Source: SPDF01 sp963699825 (GTDB lineage: Bacteria; Gemmatimonadota; Gemmatimonadetes; Gemmatimonadales; GWC2-71-9). From it: 64,000 bases of DNA. The translations under genes and the position numbers were made by a program. The notes below the pieces were generated by a model. That model ran no database searches. It had not been told where the DNA came from and worked only from the letters and a program-made list of their open reading frames with translations. Positions 1 through 8,254 of this stretch are shown in pieces. How positions within the stretch are numbered: position 1 is the stretch's first letter; each line of letters starts with the position of its first letter. The DNA lies in the NCBI GenBank assembly GCA_963699825.1, contig CAVOVI010000009.1, positions 186,001 through 250,000 of the forward strand, given 5' to 3'.

Positions 1-134
1 GGGGTGAATACCCGCTCGACCTTCGCGGACCCACAGGAGGGACAGGTCACCTTCACGCGGCCGAGATCCCGCATCGGGAGATGCCGGGTGAAGGCGTGGT
101 CACAGGCGGTACAATGAAAGTCGTACGATGCCAC
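1..134 (-). CDS. FmdB-family zinc ribbon protein, N-terminal part
   Basis: The gene runs off the left edge; about 44 N-terminal codons are visible. Translation from the GTG at 134 reads MASYDFHCTACDHAF, then TCPSCGS about 20 residues further on. This gives two CxxC knuckles, as in the small FmdB/CxxC_CxxC_SSSS regulatory zinc ribbons. An AGAAAGG ribosome site lies about eight bases upstream of the GTG and decides the start. Family members are small, usually 60-110 residues, and their exact role is unknown. Divergent from the lipoprotein gene at 274, so the 140-base gap should hold both promoters, though I see no clear consensus. Confidence 0.75.
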   Translation of the reverse strand, partial: MASYDFHCTACDHAFTRHLPMRDLGRVKVTCPSCGSAKVERVFT

Positions 135-273
135 GGGTCGGACCTTTCTGGCAGGAAGGGGAATGTTACGGATCGGCCCGAGGGGCGTCAAGCGACCACG
201 TCCCCCGCCCCCTCCATCCGGTGTAACTTTCCATCACGCATCTACGCCCGGCGCCCTCGACCCGGAGAGACCC

Positions 274-760
274 ATGACCCGCCATTCCGGCCTGGCCGCT
301 ATTGCCCATCCTGATCCTGGCCGCCTGCGGCGACGGGACGCCGCGTTCCGCCTGCGGCGTGGCTGCCCTCGCGGGCCCAGTGATGCTGCTCACGGAATTC
401 GCCACCCCGGGCCAGACGCTCGGCCTCCCCCCAGACTCCCTGCCCGCGAGACTGGTGACCAGGATGGTTGCGGGGCCGGCGATGCCGGCCATCGTGGGCC
501 GGACCGATTCGGGCTGGGTCGTCGGGGTCGAGGGAGTGCTTCCCGCGACGATCACCCCGGGCTTCGGCGTGCTCGTGCTCAACCCCGCCGGCGCCACCCA
601 GGGCGTTCTGCTGTACGAAGGCGCCCCGATCGCCCAGGCACCGGTCCTCGGTACGGTGACGATCGAGTCCACGACGGTCCCCCTGCTCGGGATCCAGCTC
701 AACCCCGCCAAGTACGAGGACCCGAAGTGCCCTGTGTTTCCTGATTCGGTCCTGCGGTGA
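274..760 (+). CDS. Small lipoprotein of unknown function, frameshifted in the signal peptide
   Basis: An ATG at 274 has a good GGAGA site six bases upstream and begins MTRHSGLAA, but that frame soon becomes meaningless. The next frame carries LPILILAACGDG, a clear lipobox with Cys, and then about 145 ordinary residues to a TGA at 758. Removing one base near 301 joins the two into one lipoprotein signal peptide with a charged N-terminus and a hydrophobic core. I therefore annotate one gene with one extra base. The mature protein has no motif I recognise. A TTG start at 302 is the alternative, but it would leave a signal peptide without positive charge. Confidence 0.6.
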
Positions 761-766
761 GTCCGG

Positions 767-1489
767 CTAGATCAACCCATGGCCGCGGTGGCGGGCCCGC
801 GCGAGGCGGTCGTCGGTCAGGATGTTGGGAAAGAACACCTGGTCGCTGAGCGCGGTGAGCGCGCCGCGGACCACCTGGAACCGTTCGGCAGCGACACGGA
901 ACACCGTGTCGAGGCCCATGCGGTCCGCCAGCGCGTGTTCGGCGGCCAGGGCGTAGCCGCGCTGCCCGAGCGCATCGTAGTACCCGAGCCCGGGGCCGCC
1001 GCGACGGACACGCCGCGCGGCGATGTAGTCGGGGAAGACGCCTGCGAGCCAGAGGGCGTAGTTGCCGAGGTGCGCCATCACCTTGAATCGCCGATCGCCT
1101 TCAGTCTGCTCGAGGTCGGCCACGATGTCCACGAGGTATCGATGCCGGTGATCGTCGTTCCAGTCCACGCGCCAGGCCCGATCGCGCTGCCCGAAGGCGA
1201 GCAGCAGGGCCGCGAGGTAATCGGCGAGGTCGGCGTCGTCCACGCCCTCCGTGCGGAGTGCGTGCCGAACCATGACGTAGAGGAAGAGGGCTTCGGAGGG
1301 TGCCAGCAGCGTTCGCACCGCGAGGAGTCGTTCCGCGAGTTCCGGCGCGTCGAGCAGCGGACCTGGTCCTTCCCGTTCCAGGCGCCGCTCCCACCGGGCG
1401 CGAGCAACGGCGGAGCCTCCTGCCAGCAGCAGAAGGACGAGTTGCAGGTCGGATGGCGACAGCTGTCCTCGAGTGTCCGCGACAATCAT
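767..1489 (-). CDS. Conserved-looking protein of unknown function (240 aa)
   Basis: The start ATG at 1489 is preceded by GGGAG nine bases away. The protein is soluble and rich in Leu, Ala and Arg. Its N-terminal half is helical-looking (SDLQLVLLLLAGG), and its middle and C-terminal parts are rich in aromatic residues and His (DWNDDHRHRYLVDIV, GNYALWLAGVFPDY). There is no signal peptide and I recognise no domain. It is divergent from the hybrid histidine kinase, whose start codon lies only 13 bases away, so the promoters must lie inside each other's coding sequence. Its 3' end is convergent with the lipoprotein gene. A role linked to the kinase is possible from position only. Confidence 0.65.
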   Translation of the reverse strand: MIVADTRGQLSPSDLQLVLLLLAGGSAVARARWERRLEREGPGPLLDAPELAERLLAVRTLLAPSEALFLYVMVRHALRTEGVDDADLADYLAALLLAFGQRDRAWRVDWNDDHRHRYLVDIVADLEQTEGDRRFKVMAHLGNYALWLAGVFPDYIAARRVRRGGPGLGYYDALGQRGYALAAEHALADRMGLDTVFRVAAERFQVVRGALTALSDQVFFPNILTDDRLARARHRGHGLI

Positions 1490-1502
1490 CAGGTGGTCTC
1501 CC

Positions 1503-3375
1503 GTGATTGATTCCGTCACGCTCCGTCGGCTGACCGAGTTCTCCCGCGCCCTGCTTACCGCACGCGAGGAACAGCAACTGGCTGCCCGGCTCGGCGAGGC
1601 ACTGACGGCGGCTTTCACAGACGCGGCTGTGGTGACCGCGCTGTTCGACAAAAACCGCGCAATCCTCGTGCCCGTCCCCCTCCTGCAGACGCATCGGGCC
1701 ACCACCCCAGCTCCGCTCGACGCGGCGATGGCCGGTCCGATCGAAAGCGGCACCGCTGAAGGAACGTGGCTGGCGGGCCCCTTCAGCGTCAATGGCAACG
1801 CGGTCGGGGTCGCGGCCGTCTTGCTTCGCGGCAGAAGCGTGGAAACCGCCGACCGGGTCCTCCTCCAGTCGTACCTGGAGGTGGCATCCCTCGCGGCGGA
1901 GCAACTCCGCAGGGAGGCGGCGCACGAGGATGCACGGCGATCCTGGGAGCGAATGGTCGATGCCGTCCCGTTCGCTCTCTGCCTGGTGGATGCCCAGGGC
2001 CGGGCCCGCCGCGCCAACCGGGCGTTTGCAGACCTTGTCCACGCACCGACCACCGCGATCGCCGGGCGCCCCTGGCTCGCGCTCGTGCCACCCGCGTGGG
2101 GTGAGGGACTGGCCGCCGCCCTTGCAGCTCCCGGCAGCGGAGGCGAAGTGCAACTGCGGGCCGGCTTGCGGACCTTCTGCGGTCAGTGCCTACCCGATCG
2201 GGCATGTGCTCGGCGACGCCGTGCTCGTCTTCGAGGACCAGACCGAACGGCGCCGCCTGCAGGACCAGTTGGTGCAATCTGAGAAGATGTCGGCCATCGG
2301 ACAACTCATCGCCGGCGTCGCCCACGACCTGAACAACCCGCTCGCATCCGTGATCGGGTTTGCCGACTTCCTGCTGGAGGGGAAGGACGTCCCGCCCCCG
2401 CTCGTGGAGCCGATCCGTGTCATCCAGCAGGAGGCGGAGCGTGCCGCCAACATCGTGCGCAACCTGCTGAACTTCGCGCGCAAGCAGGACCACGCACGAA
2501 AGCCGACCGAGGTGGCACCCCTGCTGAATTCGACGCTCACCCTGCTCCGAACCCAGATGGGATCCCGCCGCGTGGACCTCCTGCTGGACCTCGAGGACGG
2601 GCTCCCCACCATCGACGTGGACATCGGCCAGATCCAGCAAGTCTTCGTCAACCTGATCAACAATGCCGCACAGGCCATCGAGTCCGTCGGGCGCGCGGGG
2701 CGAGTGGTGATTCGGGGCCGGCCGTGGCGGGATGGCGTGGCCGTCGAGGTCGGCGATGACGGCCCCGGCATGGAGCCGGAGGTCGCCGCCCAGGTGTTCG
2801 ACCCCTTCTTCACGACCAAGCCAGAGGGCCAGGGAACCGGCCTCGGCCTCTCGATCTCTCAGGGTATCGTCAAGGAACATGGGGGGCGGATCTTGCTCTC
2901 CACCTCACCCGGCCAAGGCGCCCGCTTCACGGTTGAACTGCCCCGGAGCAGTCGCGGCGTCGTCGAACCGATACCGGTCGCAGAGCCCCCCACGACTCCC
3001 CCACTGCGAATCCTCGTCATCGACGATGAGCCGCACATCCTGCACTACATGAGGGCCACGCTCGAGGCCTGGGGACACGGGGTGGAGGTGGCGGGGGACG
3101 GTGAGGAAGGCCTGGAACTGGCCGCCGAAGGGGAGTTCGACCTCATCCTCTCCGACCTCCGCATGCCGCGGCTGACCGGTCGCGAGTTCTTCGAGGCCCT
3201 CACGAAGCGGAACCCGGAGGCGGCGAGTCGCGTCGTGTTCAGCACCGGGGACACGGTGCACGGGGACACGACGGCGTTTCTCGCGTCGCAGGCGCACCCG
3301 TTTCTCAACAAGCCGTTCAGCCTCGCCGAGTTACGGGCGCTCCTCGCTCGCGCCGCACCGACGCCACCGGCCTGA
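1503..3375 (+). CDS. Hybrid sensor histidine kinase: GAF-PAS-HisKA-HATPase-receiver, frameshifted
   Basis: Soluble two-component sensor of about 623 residues after correction. Order: GAF-like region (about 10-145), PAS region (about 148-245), HisKA with H-box VAHDLNNPL (about 271), HATPase with N-box NLINNAAQAI (about 382), G1 GDDGPGM (about 416) and G2 GQGTGLGLSI (about 442). A C-terminal receiver follows, with IDDEP near 502 and the phosphoacceptor Asp in LILSDLRMP near 548. No membrane segment is seen, so it senses a cytoplasmic signal. The PAS part is in one frame and the kinase part in the next. Dropping one base near 2178 gives RTF-AVSAYPIG, the expected PAS sequence. GTG 1503 is preceded by AGGTGG. 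Confidence 0.85.
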
Positions 3376-3473
3376 ATGGGTCGCCCGGGGCGGTCAGCCG
3401 GCATCGCGACGAAAGGATGGCCGAGGGCGTCTTAGGGGTATATCGTTCCATTACTTCAACCGAATGATGAGCA

Positions 3474-4214
3474 ATGCTCTACATATGCATTCCGAGCCGA
3501 AACGAAGCATCCACCGTCGGCCTCGTTCTCTGGAAGATCCGGCAGGTTTTCACCTCCGCCCCCCGCGAGTACCAGCTGCTCGTGGGCGACGACGCGTCCA
3601 CGGATGCGACCGGCGAGGTCCTGGCGCCCTACGCCAAGGTGCTGCCGCTGACTGTCCTGCGGCAGGACCGACATCAGGGCTATGCCCGAACCGTGGAAAA
3701 CCTCCTGCGCCACGCGGTGAGCCTGAGCGACCGGCCGCGGCGCGATGCTGTCCTCGTTCTGCATGCCGATTTCCTGCACGATCCCGCGTCCATCCCTGAT
3801 CTGCTGAAGAAATTCGACAGCGGGGCAGACCTCGTCGTGGCGGAAAGCCAGGGCGAGGGAGCGCCGACCCGGGGCCACCGCTGGCTGCGACGCTACGCCC
3901 CGCTGCTTCTGCGGCGGAAGGTCCGCGTGCGCGGCGTGCGTGACACAGCGAGTGGCTTCATGGCGATGCGGCTGAGCGTGGCCAAGGACGCGCTCTCGGG
4001 CGGTGCTCCGGTGCTGACCGCCGAGGGGTGGGCGGCAAATGCCGAGTTGATCGCGCGAGCGGCCGCGGTCTCCCGCCGGGTGGAGGGAGTACCAACCGTT
4101 GAACGTTACGATCTCTTGCAGCGACCCATCGAGAGCGATCCGTGGGAGGCAGCCAAGGCGCTCTGGCGGAACGCCGGCGCCCTCAGAATGCCAGCCGGGG
4201 CGGTCGGGCAATGA
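3474..4214 (+). CDS. Family 2 glycosyltransferase
   Basis: 246 residues. The N-terminus YICIPSRNEAST is the classic GT2 opening, followed by VGDDASTDAT (nucleotide-binding Asp pair) and VLVLHADFLHDP in place of the DxD metal motif. The middle (RDTASGFMAMRL) resembles polyprenyl-phosphate sugar transferases. There is no C-terminal membrane helix, so it is probably a peripheral enzyme at the inner face of the membrane. Donor and acceptor cannot be told from sequence. Its stop overlaps the start of the DUF3108 gene by four bases (ATGA), so it is the first gene of a probable three-gene operon to 5991. Confidence 0.8.
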   Translation: MLYICIPSRNEASTVGLVLWKIRQVFTSAPREYQLLVGDDASTDATGEVLAPYAKVLPLTVLRQDRHQGYARTVENLLRHAVSLSDRPRRDAVLVLHADFLHDPASIPDLLKKFDSGADLVVAESQGEGAPTRGHRWLRRYAPLLLRRKVRVRGVRDTASGFMAMRLSVAKDALSGGAPVLTAEGWAANAELIARAAAVSRRVEGVPTVERYDLLQRPIESDPWEAAKALWRNAGALRMPAGAVGQ

Positions 4215-4981
4215 TCGGCGCAGCGCTCCTCCTCGCCCTGCAGGCACCGCTGGCGGCGCCACCCCCGGCGCAGACCAGCCCGACCGCCTACCCCTTTGCC
4301 GTGGGTGAACGCCTGACCTACACGGCCAAGCTCGGCATCCTGTCGCTGGGCGAGGGCCGCGTCGAAGTCGCCCGCCGGGATACGGTCCGCGGTATCGAAG
4401 CGTTCGTGTTCCGGTTCACCCTTGCCGGCGGCGTGCCTATTTACAGCCTCGATGACACGCTGGAATCGTGGACCGGCGTCGACGATCTTCTCTCGCGGCG
4501 GTTCGTCCAGCGCCAGTACGAAGGGGGGAAGACCAGATTCCGCCACTACGAGATCTTCCCCGACTCCGGTCTCTATCACGAGCTGTCGAAGAACAAGACC
4601 GGAAAGTCGTCACAGTTTCCGATCGACGATGCCGGCTTTCTCTATTTTGTGCGGGTGACACCGCTCGAGGTCGGAAAGACCTACGAGTTCGATCGGTACT
4701 TCAGGAAGGAGCTGAACCCGGTCATCCTCAAGGTGCACAAGCGCGAGGAGATGGAACTCCCCGACGGCTCCAAGGTCCAGTGCCTGGTCGTTCAGCCGAT
4801 CGTCGGCGAGAAGGGGAGCCTCTTCGGCCGACAGTCCGACACGAGGGTCTGGCTCACGGACGACGAGCGCCGCATTCCGGTACAGATCCGGATCCGGTTC
4901 CCGTTCGGTACCATCACGATGCGACTGAAGGAGATGGAACTGCCCCCGCTCCCGTCGGCCAAGGGTGACCCGCCCGCATGA
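4211..4981 (+). CDS. DUF3108 periplasmic protein
   Basis: 256 residues from the ATG that overlaps the preceding stop. The N-terminus (MIGAALLLALQAPLAA) is a signal peptide. The mature start YPFAVGERLTYTAKLG is the typical DUF3108 opening, followed by a long beta-rich region and a C-terminal VRIRFPFGTITMRL. DUF3108 proteins are exported beta-barrel or lipocalin-like proteins of unknown function, often next to lipid or cell-envelope genes. Translationally coupled to the glycosyltransferase before it (ATGA) and to the gene after it (ATGA at 4978). Confidence 0.8.
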   Translation: MIGAALLLALQAPLAAPPPAQTSPTAYPFAVGERLTYTAKLGILSLGEGRVEVARRDTVRGIEAFVFRFTLAGGVPIYSLDDTLESWTGVDDLLSRRFVQRQYEGGKTRFRHYEIFPDSGLYHELSKNKTGKSSQFPIDDAGFLYFVRVTPLEVGKTYEFDRYFRKELNPVILKVHKREEMELPDGSKVQCLVVQPIVGEKGSLFGRQSDTRVWLTDDERRIPVQIRIRFPFGTITMRLKEMELPPLPSAKGDPPA

Positions 4982-5991
4982 CGTACCGCGAGCCGGACCT
5001 CTCGAAAGTCCGTACCATCCCGGTGGCGAACCGCTCCAACAAGGTCGAACCGGGGCTGCTGGCGCATCCCCCCGCCGAGGACCGTTCCTTCGGGGCGTTC
5101 ATGGCGTGCCTGCCGGATGTCCTGGCTGCCCGTGACCTGCGTACCGTGGCGGATGCGGTGGCAGGCGCCGCGCGGAGCGACCGCGGAGTTGTGCTCCTGC
5201 TGGGCGGCCATGTGATCAAGGTGGGCCTTGGCCCGCTCGTGGCCGACTGGATCCGGCGCGGCATCGTGACCCACGTCGCGATGAATGGGGCGGCGGCCAT
5301 CCACGATTTCGAGTTGGCGGCGTTCGGGGGCACCAGCGAGGATGTCGCCGCCGGCCTGAGCGACGGCACCTTTGGAATGGCCGAGGAGACGGGCCGGGAG
5401 ATGAACGCCGCGATCAGTGCGGCTGCACGGGACAACTGCGGCATGGGCGAGGGACTCGCCAAACACCTGGCTGCGCTCGAGGAACGCCCCGGCAACGATG
5501 TCTCCGTCCTTCTGGCCTGCCTGCGGCACGACGTGCCGGTCACGGTCCACACCGCCATTGGTGCGGAGATCATTCACCAGCACCCGTCAGCCGACGGCGC
5601 CGCCATGGGCGCCACAAGCCATCGGGATTTCCTGCGGCTGGCCGGATCGCTCCCCGACATCGATCAGGGGGGCGTCGTCATGAACTGGGGGAGCGCGGTC
5701 ATCATGCCTGAGGTCTTCCTCAAGGCGCTGACCGTGGCACGCAATCTCGGCGGGGGGAAACCAACGCACTTCCTGGCGGCAGACTTCGACATGCAGCGAC
5801 ACTACCGGCCGCGCATGAACGTCGTCCAGCGCCCTACCCTCGCGGGCGGGACGGGAATCCAGATCACCGGGCATCACGAGTTGATGATGCCGTTGTTGTA
5901 CTGGGCCGTGAACGAACGAATTGGGGGAATGAAGACGCAGGTCAGAGGCAAACAAAACGCGCCCGGAATTGCCGGGCGCGTCGAGACCTGA
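4978..5991 (+). CDS. Conserved GGHVIK/IHDFE-motif protein, possibly related to deoxyhypusine synthase fold
   Basis: 337 residues, soluble. Strong conserved-looking blocks are LLLGGHVIKVGLGP, MNGAAAIHDFELA, GTFGMAEETGRE, HTAIGAEIIHQHP and NWGSAVIMPEVF. The alternation of glycine-rich loops with short strands suggests a Rossmann-like nucleotide-binding enzyme. I think it belongs to a bacterial family sometimes annotated as deoxyhypusine-synthase-like, but the usual NAD-site and catalytic Lys signatures are not obvious, so I give no reaction. Overlaps the DUF3108 stop, third gene of the operon. A minus-strand terminator for the neighbouring gene lies inside its last codons. Confidence 0.55.
   Translation: MTYREPDLSKVRTIPVANRSNKVEPGLLAHPPAEDRSFGAFMACLPDVLAARDLRTVADAVAGAARSDRGVVLLLGGHVIKVGLGPLVADWIRRGIVTHVAMNGAAAIHDFELAAFGGTSEDVAAGLSDGTFGMAEETGREMNAAISAAARDNCGMGEGLAKHLAALEERPGNDVSVLLACLRHDVPVTVHTAIGAEIIHQHPSADGAAMGATSHRDFLRLAGSLPDIDQGGVVMNWGSAVIMPEVFLKALTVARNLGGGKPTHFLAADFDMQRHYRPRMNVVQRPTLAGGTGIQITGHHELMMPLLYWAVNERIGGMKTQVRGKQNAPGIAGRVET
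5951..5985 (-). terminator. Rho-independent terminator of the small membrane protein gene
   Basis: On the minus strand a GCGCCCGG / CCGGGCGC stem with loop CAATT is followed by GTTTTGTTT. It lies about 25 bases beyond the stop of the 71-residue membrane protein. It overlaps the last codons of the convergent plus-strand gene, so the two transcripts share this DNA. Confidence 0.7.
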
Positions 5992-6009
5992 AGGAGCTCT
6001 GTACCGTGC

Positions 6010-6225
6010 TCAGGCAGCAGGCTTGCCTGATATCGTCTCTTTCACCTTGTCCGCCGTGCTGGGGCTGAAGACCCGCAGGACGAGGTAGATGATGAAGCCC
6101 CAGAAGGCGAAGTAGATGATCGTCCCGACGAGACTCAGGACGATGCCGAACACAGAACCGAGCAGCTTCAGTACAATCATGGCAACTACCGCGAATGCAG
6201 CAAAGCCTGTAATTGAGCGGATCAT
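6010..6225 (-). CDS. Small inner-membrane protein (71 aa)
   Basis: Start ATG at 6225 with AAGGGG eight bases upstream. The protein has two hydrophobic stretches, about residues 5-25 (GFAAFAVVAMIVLKLLG) and 27-50 (VLSLVGTIIYFAFWGF), then a short charged tail with DKVKETI. It looks like a two-helix membrane protein with a cytoplasmic C-terminus. No family recognised. It is divergent from the flavoenzyme gene at 6299 and has its own terminator, so it is probably transcribed alone. Confidence 0.7.
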   Translation of the reverse strand: MIRSITGFAAFAVVAMIVLKLLGSVFGIVLSLVGTIIYFAFWGFIIYLVLRVFSPSTADKVKETISGKPAA

Positions 6226-6298
6226 TGGGCACCCCTTCAGGTTGACGGTCGTGGCACCAGTACGCCTGGATGTTTCAAAAAGTTTCGTGGAGCTGTAA

Positions 6299-7408
6299 GT
6301 GACTACTGCGTTTGATGTTATAATCGTGGGTGGAGGCGCCATCGGCGCCGCGTGCGCCAGGGAACTGGCGCGGGCGGGCCGCAAAGTGGCCTTCATGGAC
6401 CCTGATGGCGACGACGGTCAGGCCTGGCGGGCAGCGGCGGGGATGCTCGCCCCAGAGATCGAGTCGCGGGAAATTGACGACCCAACCGTGGCCTTGGGCG
6501 TTGCCGGGCGCGATCGGCTTGTCATCCTCGCGGAGCGGCTGAAGGAGTCGATTGGCGCCGACATCGGGCTCTGGCAGGAGGGAATCGCCCACGCGGCGTT
6601 CGACGAGAATGATGAGACACTCCTTCGGGCCCAGGCGGCCCATCAGCGCCAGCAGTCATTGCACGTCGACTGGCTCAATGCCGACGAAGCCAAGACGCGG
6701 TGGCCCTGGCTGGGTGAGGCCCGCGGGGCGCTCTGGGCTCCCGCCGGCGGAGGTGTGGATCCGCAACGTCTGGTCGAGGCCCTCCGGGCCGATGCCGTCC
6801 GGCTCGGCGCTACCCTGATTCCCGAACGGGCGGTGTCCATCGAGCGGCACGGCGACAAGGTCGCCGCGGTGCGCGGCGCCGAGCGGTACGCCGCCGCCGA
6901 GGTGGTCATCGCCGCGGGGGCCTGGTCGGGATCGATTGACGGCCTTCCCCGTCCGCTGGCGGTTGCCCCGATACGTGGAGCGATGGCCGCGCTGCCTGCC
7001 CCGGAGGGGGTGGGTCGCTCCATCGTCTACGGCAAGGGCGCCTACCTGGTGGGCCGTGGCGACGAGGTGACCATTGGCTCGACGATGGAGTTCGCGGGCT
7101 TCAAGAACGAAGTAACCGCAGCTGGCCTCGCGCGGATATTCGCCGGCGCCAGCCAGCTCTGCCCTGCTCTCGCCAAGTCTCCCGTGACGAGAACCTGGGC
7201 GGGACTGCGGCCGGTTTCGGCCGACGGCCTCCCGTTCCTGGGCCGGGACCCCTTCCTCCGTGGCCTCTGGTATGCTACCGGCCACGGCCGGAACGGCATT
7301 CTCCTCTCCGGCATCACCGGCGTGCTCATCAAGCAGCTGATCCTGGGGGAGCCGACGGAGATCGAGGACCTCAGCGCGTTCGACCCCGGCCGGTTCTGGA
7401 AATGGTGA
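6299..7408 (+). CDS. thiO: Glycine oxidase / FAD-dependent amine oxidoreductase (ThiO-like)
   Basis: 369 residues of the DAO family. The N-terminal FAD-binding motif is VIIVGGGAIGAACARELARAG (about 7-27). AAGMLAPEIE near residue 48 is the typical ThiO block after the second FAD loop, and the C-terminal TWAGLRPVSADGLPFLG and ATGHGRNGILLSGITG blocks are DAO family hallmarks. Glycine oxidase makes the dehydroglycine used for the thiamine thiazole ring. No other thi gene is in the window, so a related D-amino-acid or sarcosine-type oxidase remains possible. GTG start at 6299. It overlaps the DUF1684 gene by seven bases. Confidence 0.75.
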   Translation: MTTAFDVIIVGGGAIGAACARELARAGRKVAFMDPDGDDGQAWRAAAGMLAPEIESREIDDPTVALGVAGRDRLVILAERLKESIGADIGLWQEGIAHAAFDENDETLLRAQAAHQRQQSLHVDWLNADEAKTRWPWLGEARGALWAPAGGGVDPQRLVEALRADAVRLGATLIPERAVSIERHGDKVAAVRGAERYAAAEVVIAAGAWSGSIDGLPRPLAVAPIRGAMAALPAPEGVGRSIVYGKGAYLVGRGDEVTIGSTMEFAGFKNEVTAAGLARIFAGASQLCPALAKSPVTRTWAGLRPVSADGLPFLGRDPFLRGLWYATGHGRNGILLSGITGVLIKQLILGEPTEIEDLSAFDPGRFWKW

Positions 7409-8229
7409 GGCCGACCACCGCCACGCTGCTCCTCCTCTCGCTCGCGTGGGGCACACTCGAGGCACAGGGGTCCTCTTCGCTGACGGCGGAGCGGAAGGCG
7501 TACGCCGATTGGCTGACCACCGCCAGGACCTCCCCGCTTGCCGCGATAGCGATGCAACGATTGAACGGCCTCGTGACCCTCGGCCCTGACACCGCAGACA
7601 TCCCCCTCAACGGGTTGGGGCCGGCATCGGTCACGGAGCGAAAGGGAGCGGTGACCTTCACGGGGGCAGATGGCAAGAGCCGGCCTCTGCCGAAGGGACG
7701 GCCTGTCTCCGTCGCTCCATGGACCCTTCAGGTCGTTCAAGGTGGGAGCAGCCCCGTCCTGCTCGTCTATGGCAAGCCGGGCGGGGAGGTGCCCGGCTGG
7801 TACGCGGTCGATCCGAGGCTGTCGTTCAACGTGCCGCTCGAGGCGGCCTCATCGCCGATCCGCCGGCGGGCGCTGACCCTCGACGGCATCGACGTCGAAG
7901 CCGAGGCGGTGGGACACGTCTCCGTGACCTTGGAAGGGGCTACGACGCGGCTCCAGGTGATGCGGATGCCCGTCCCGGGCACCGAGGAGACCGAGTTGCA
8001 GGTGTACTTCCGGGACAAGACCAACGACCACGGCACCTATCCCGCCGGCCGGTTCGTGGATCTCGTCAGGACCTCCAGCGGCGCCTACCGGCTCGACTTC
8101 AATCGTGCCCGCAACCCCTTCTGCGCCTACAGCTCGGTGTATCCCTGCCCGGTTCCCTGGTCCGGCAACGCCCTGCCCGTTCCGATCGAGGCGGGGGAGA
8201 AGTACCTGCCCTCCAAGCCCGGGAGCTAA
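7402..8229 (+). CDS. DUF1684 secreted protein
   Basis: 275 residues. The signal peptide (TATLLLLSLAWGTLEAQ) is followed by a beta-rich body. The C-terminal block has VYFRDKTNDHGTYPAGRFVDL, then LDFNRARNPFCAYSSVYPCPVP and IEAGEKYLP. This is the standard DUF1684 ending, with its conserved N-P-x-C-A-Y and C-P motifs. Function unknown; members are exported and common in Bacteroidetes, Acidobacteria and Gemmatimonadetes. It overlaps the thiO-like stop, so it is co-translated with it, and is followed closely by a TlpA-like gene. Confidence 0.8.
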   Translation: MVRPTTATLLLLSLAWGTLEAQGSSSLTAERKAYADWLTTARTSPLAAIAMQRLNGLVTLGPDTADIPLNGLGPASVTERKGAVTFTGADGKSRPLPKGRPVSVAPWTLQVVQGGSSPVLLVYGKPGGEVPGWYAVDPRLSFNVPLEAASSPIRRRALTLDGIDVEAEAVGHVSVTLEGATTRLQVMRMPVPGTEETELQVYFRDKTNDHGTYPAGRFVDLVRTSSGAYRLDFNRARNPFCAYSSVYPCPVPWSGNALPVPIEAGEKYLPSKPGS

Positions 8230-8254
8230 CCTGACATCCCTCATCGCACTCCTG

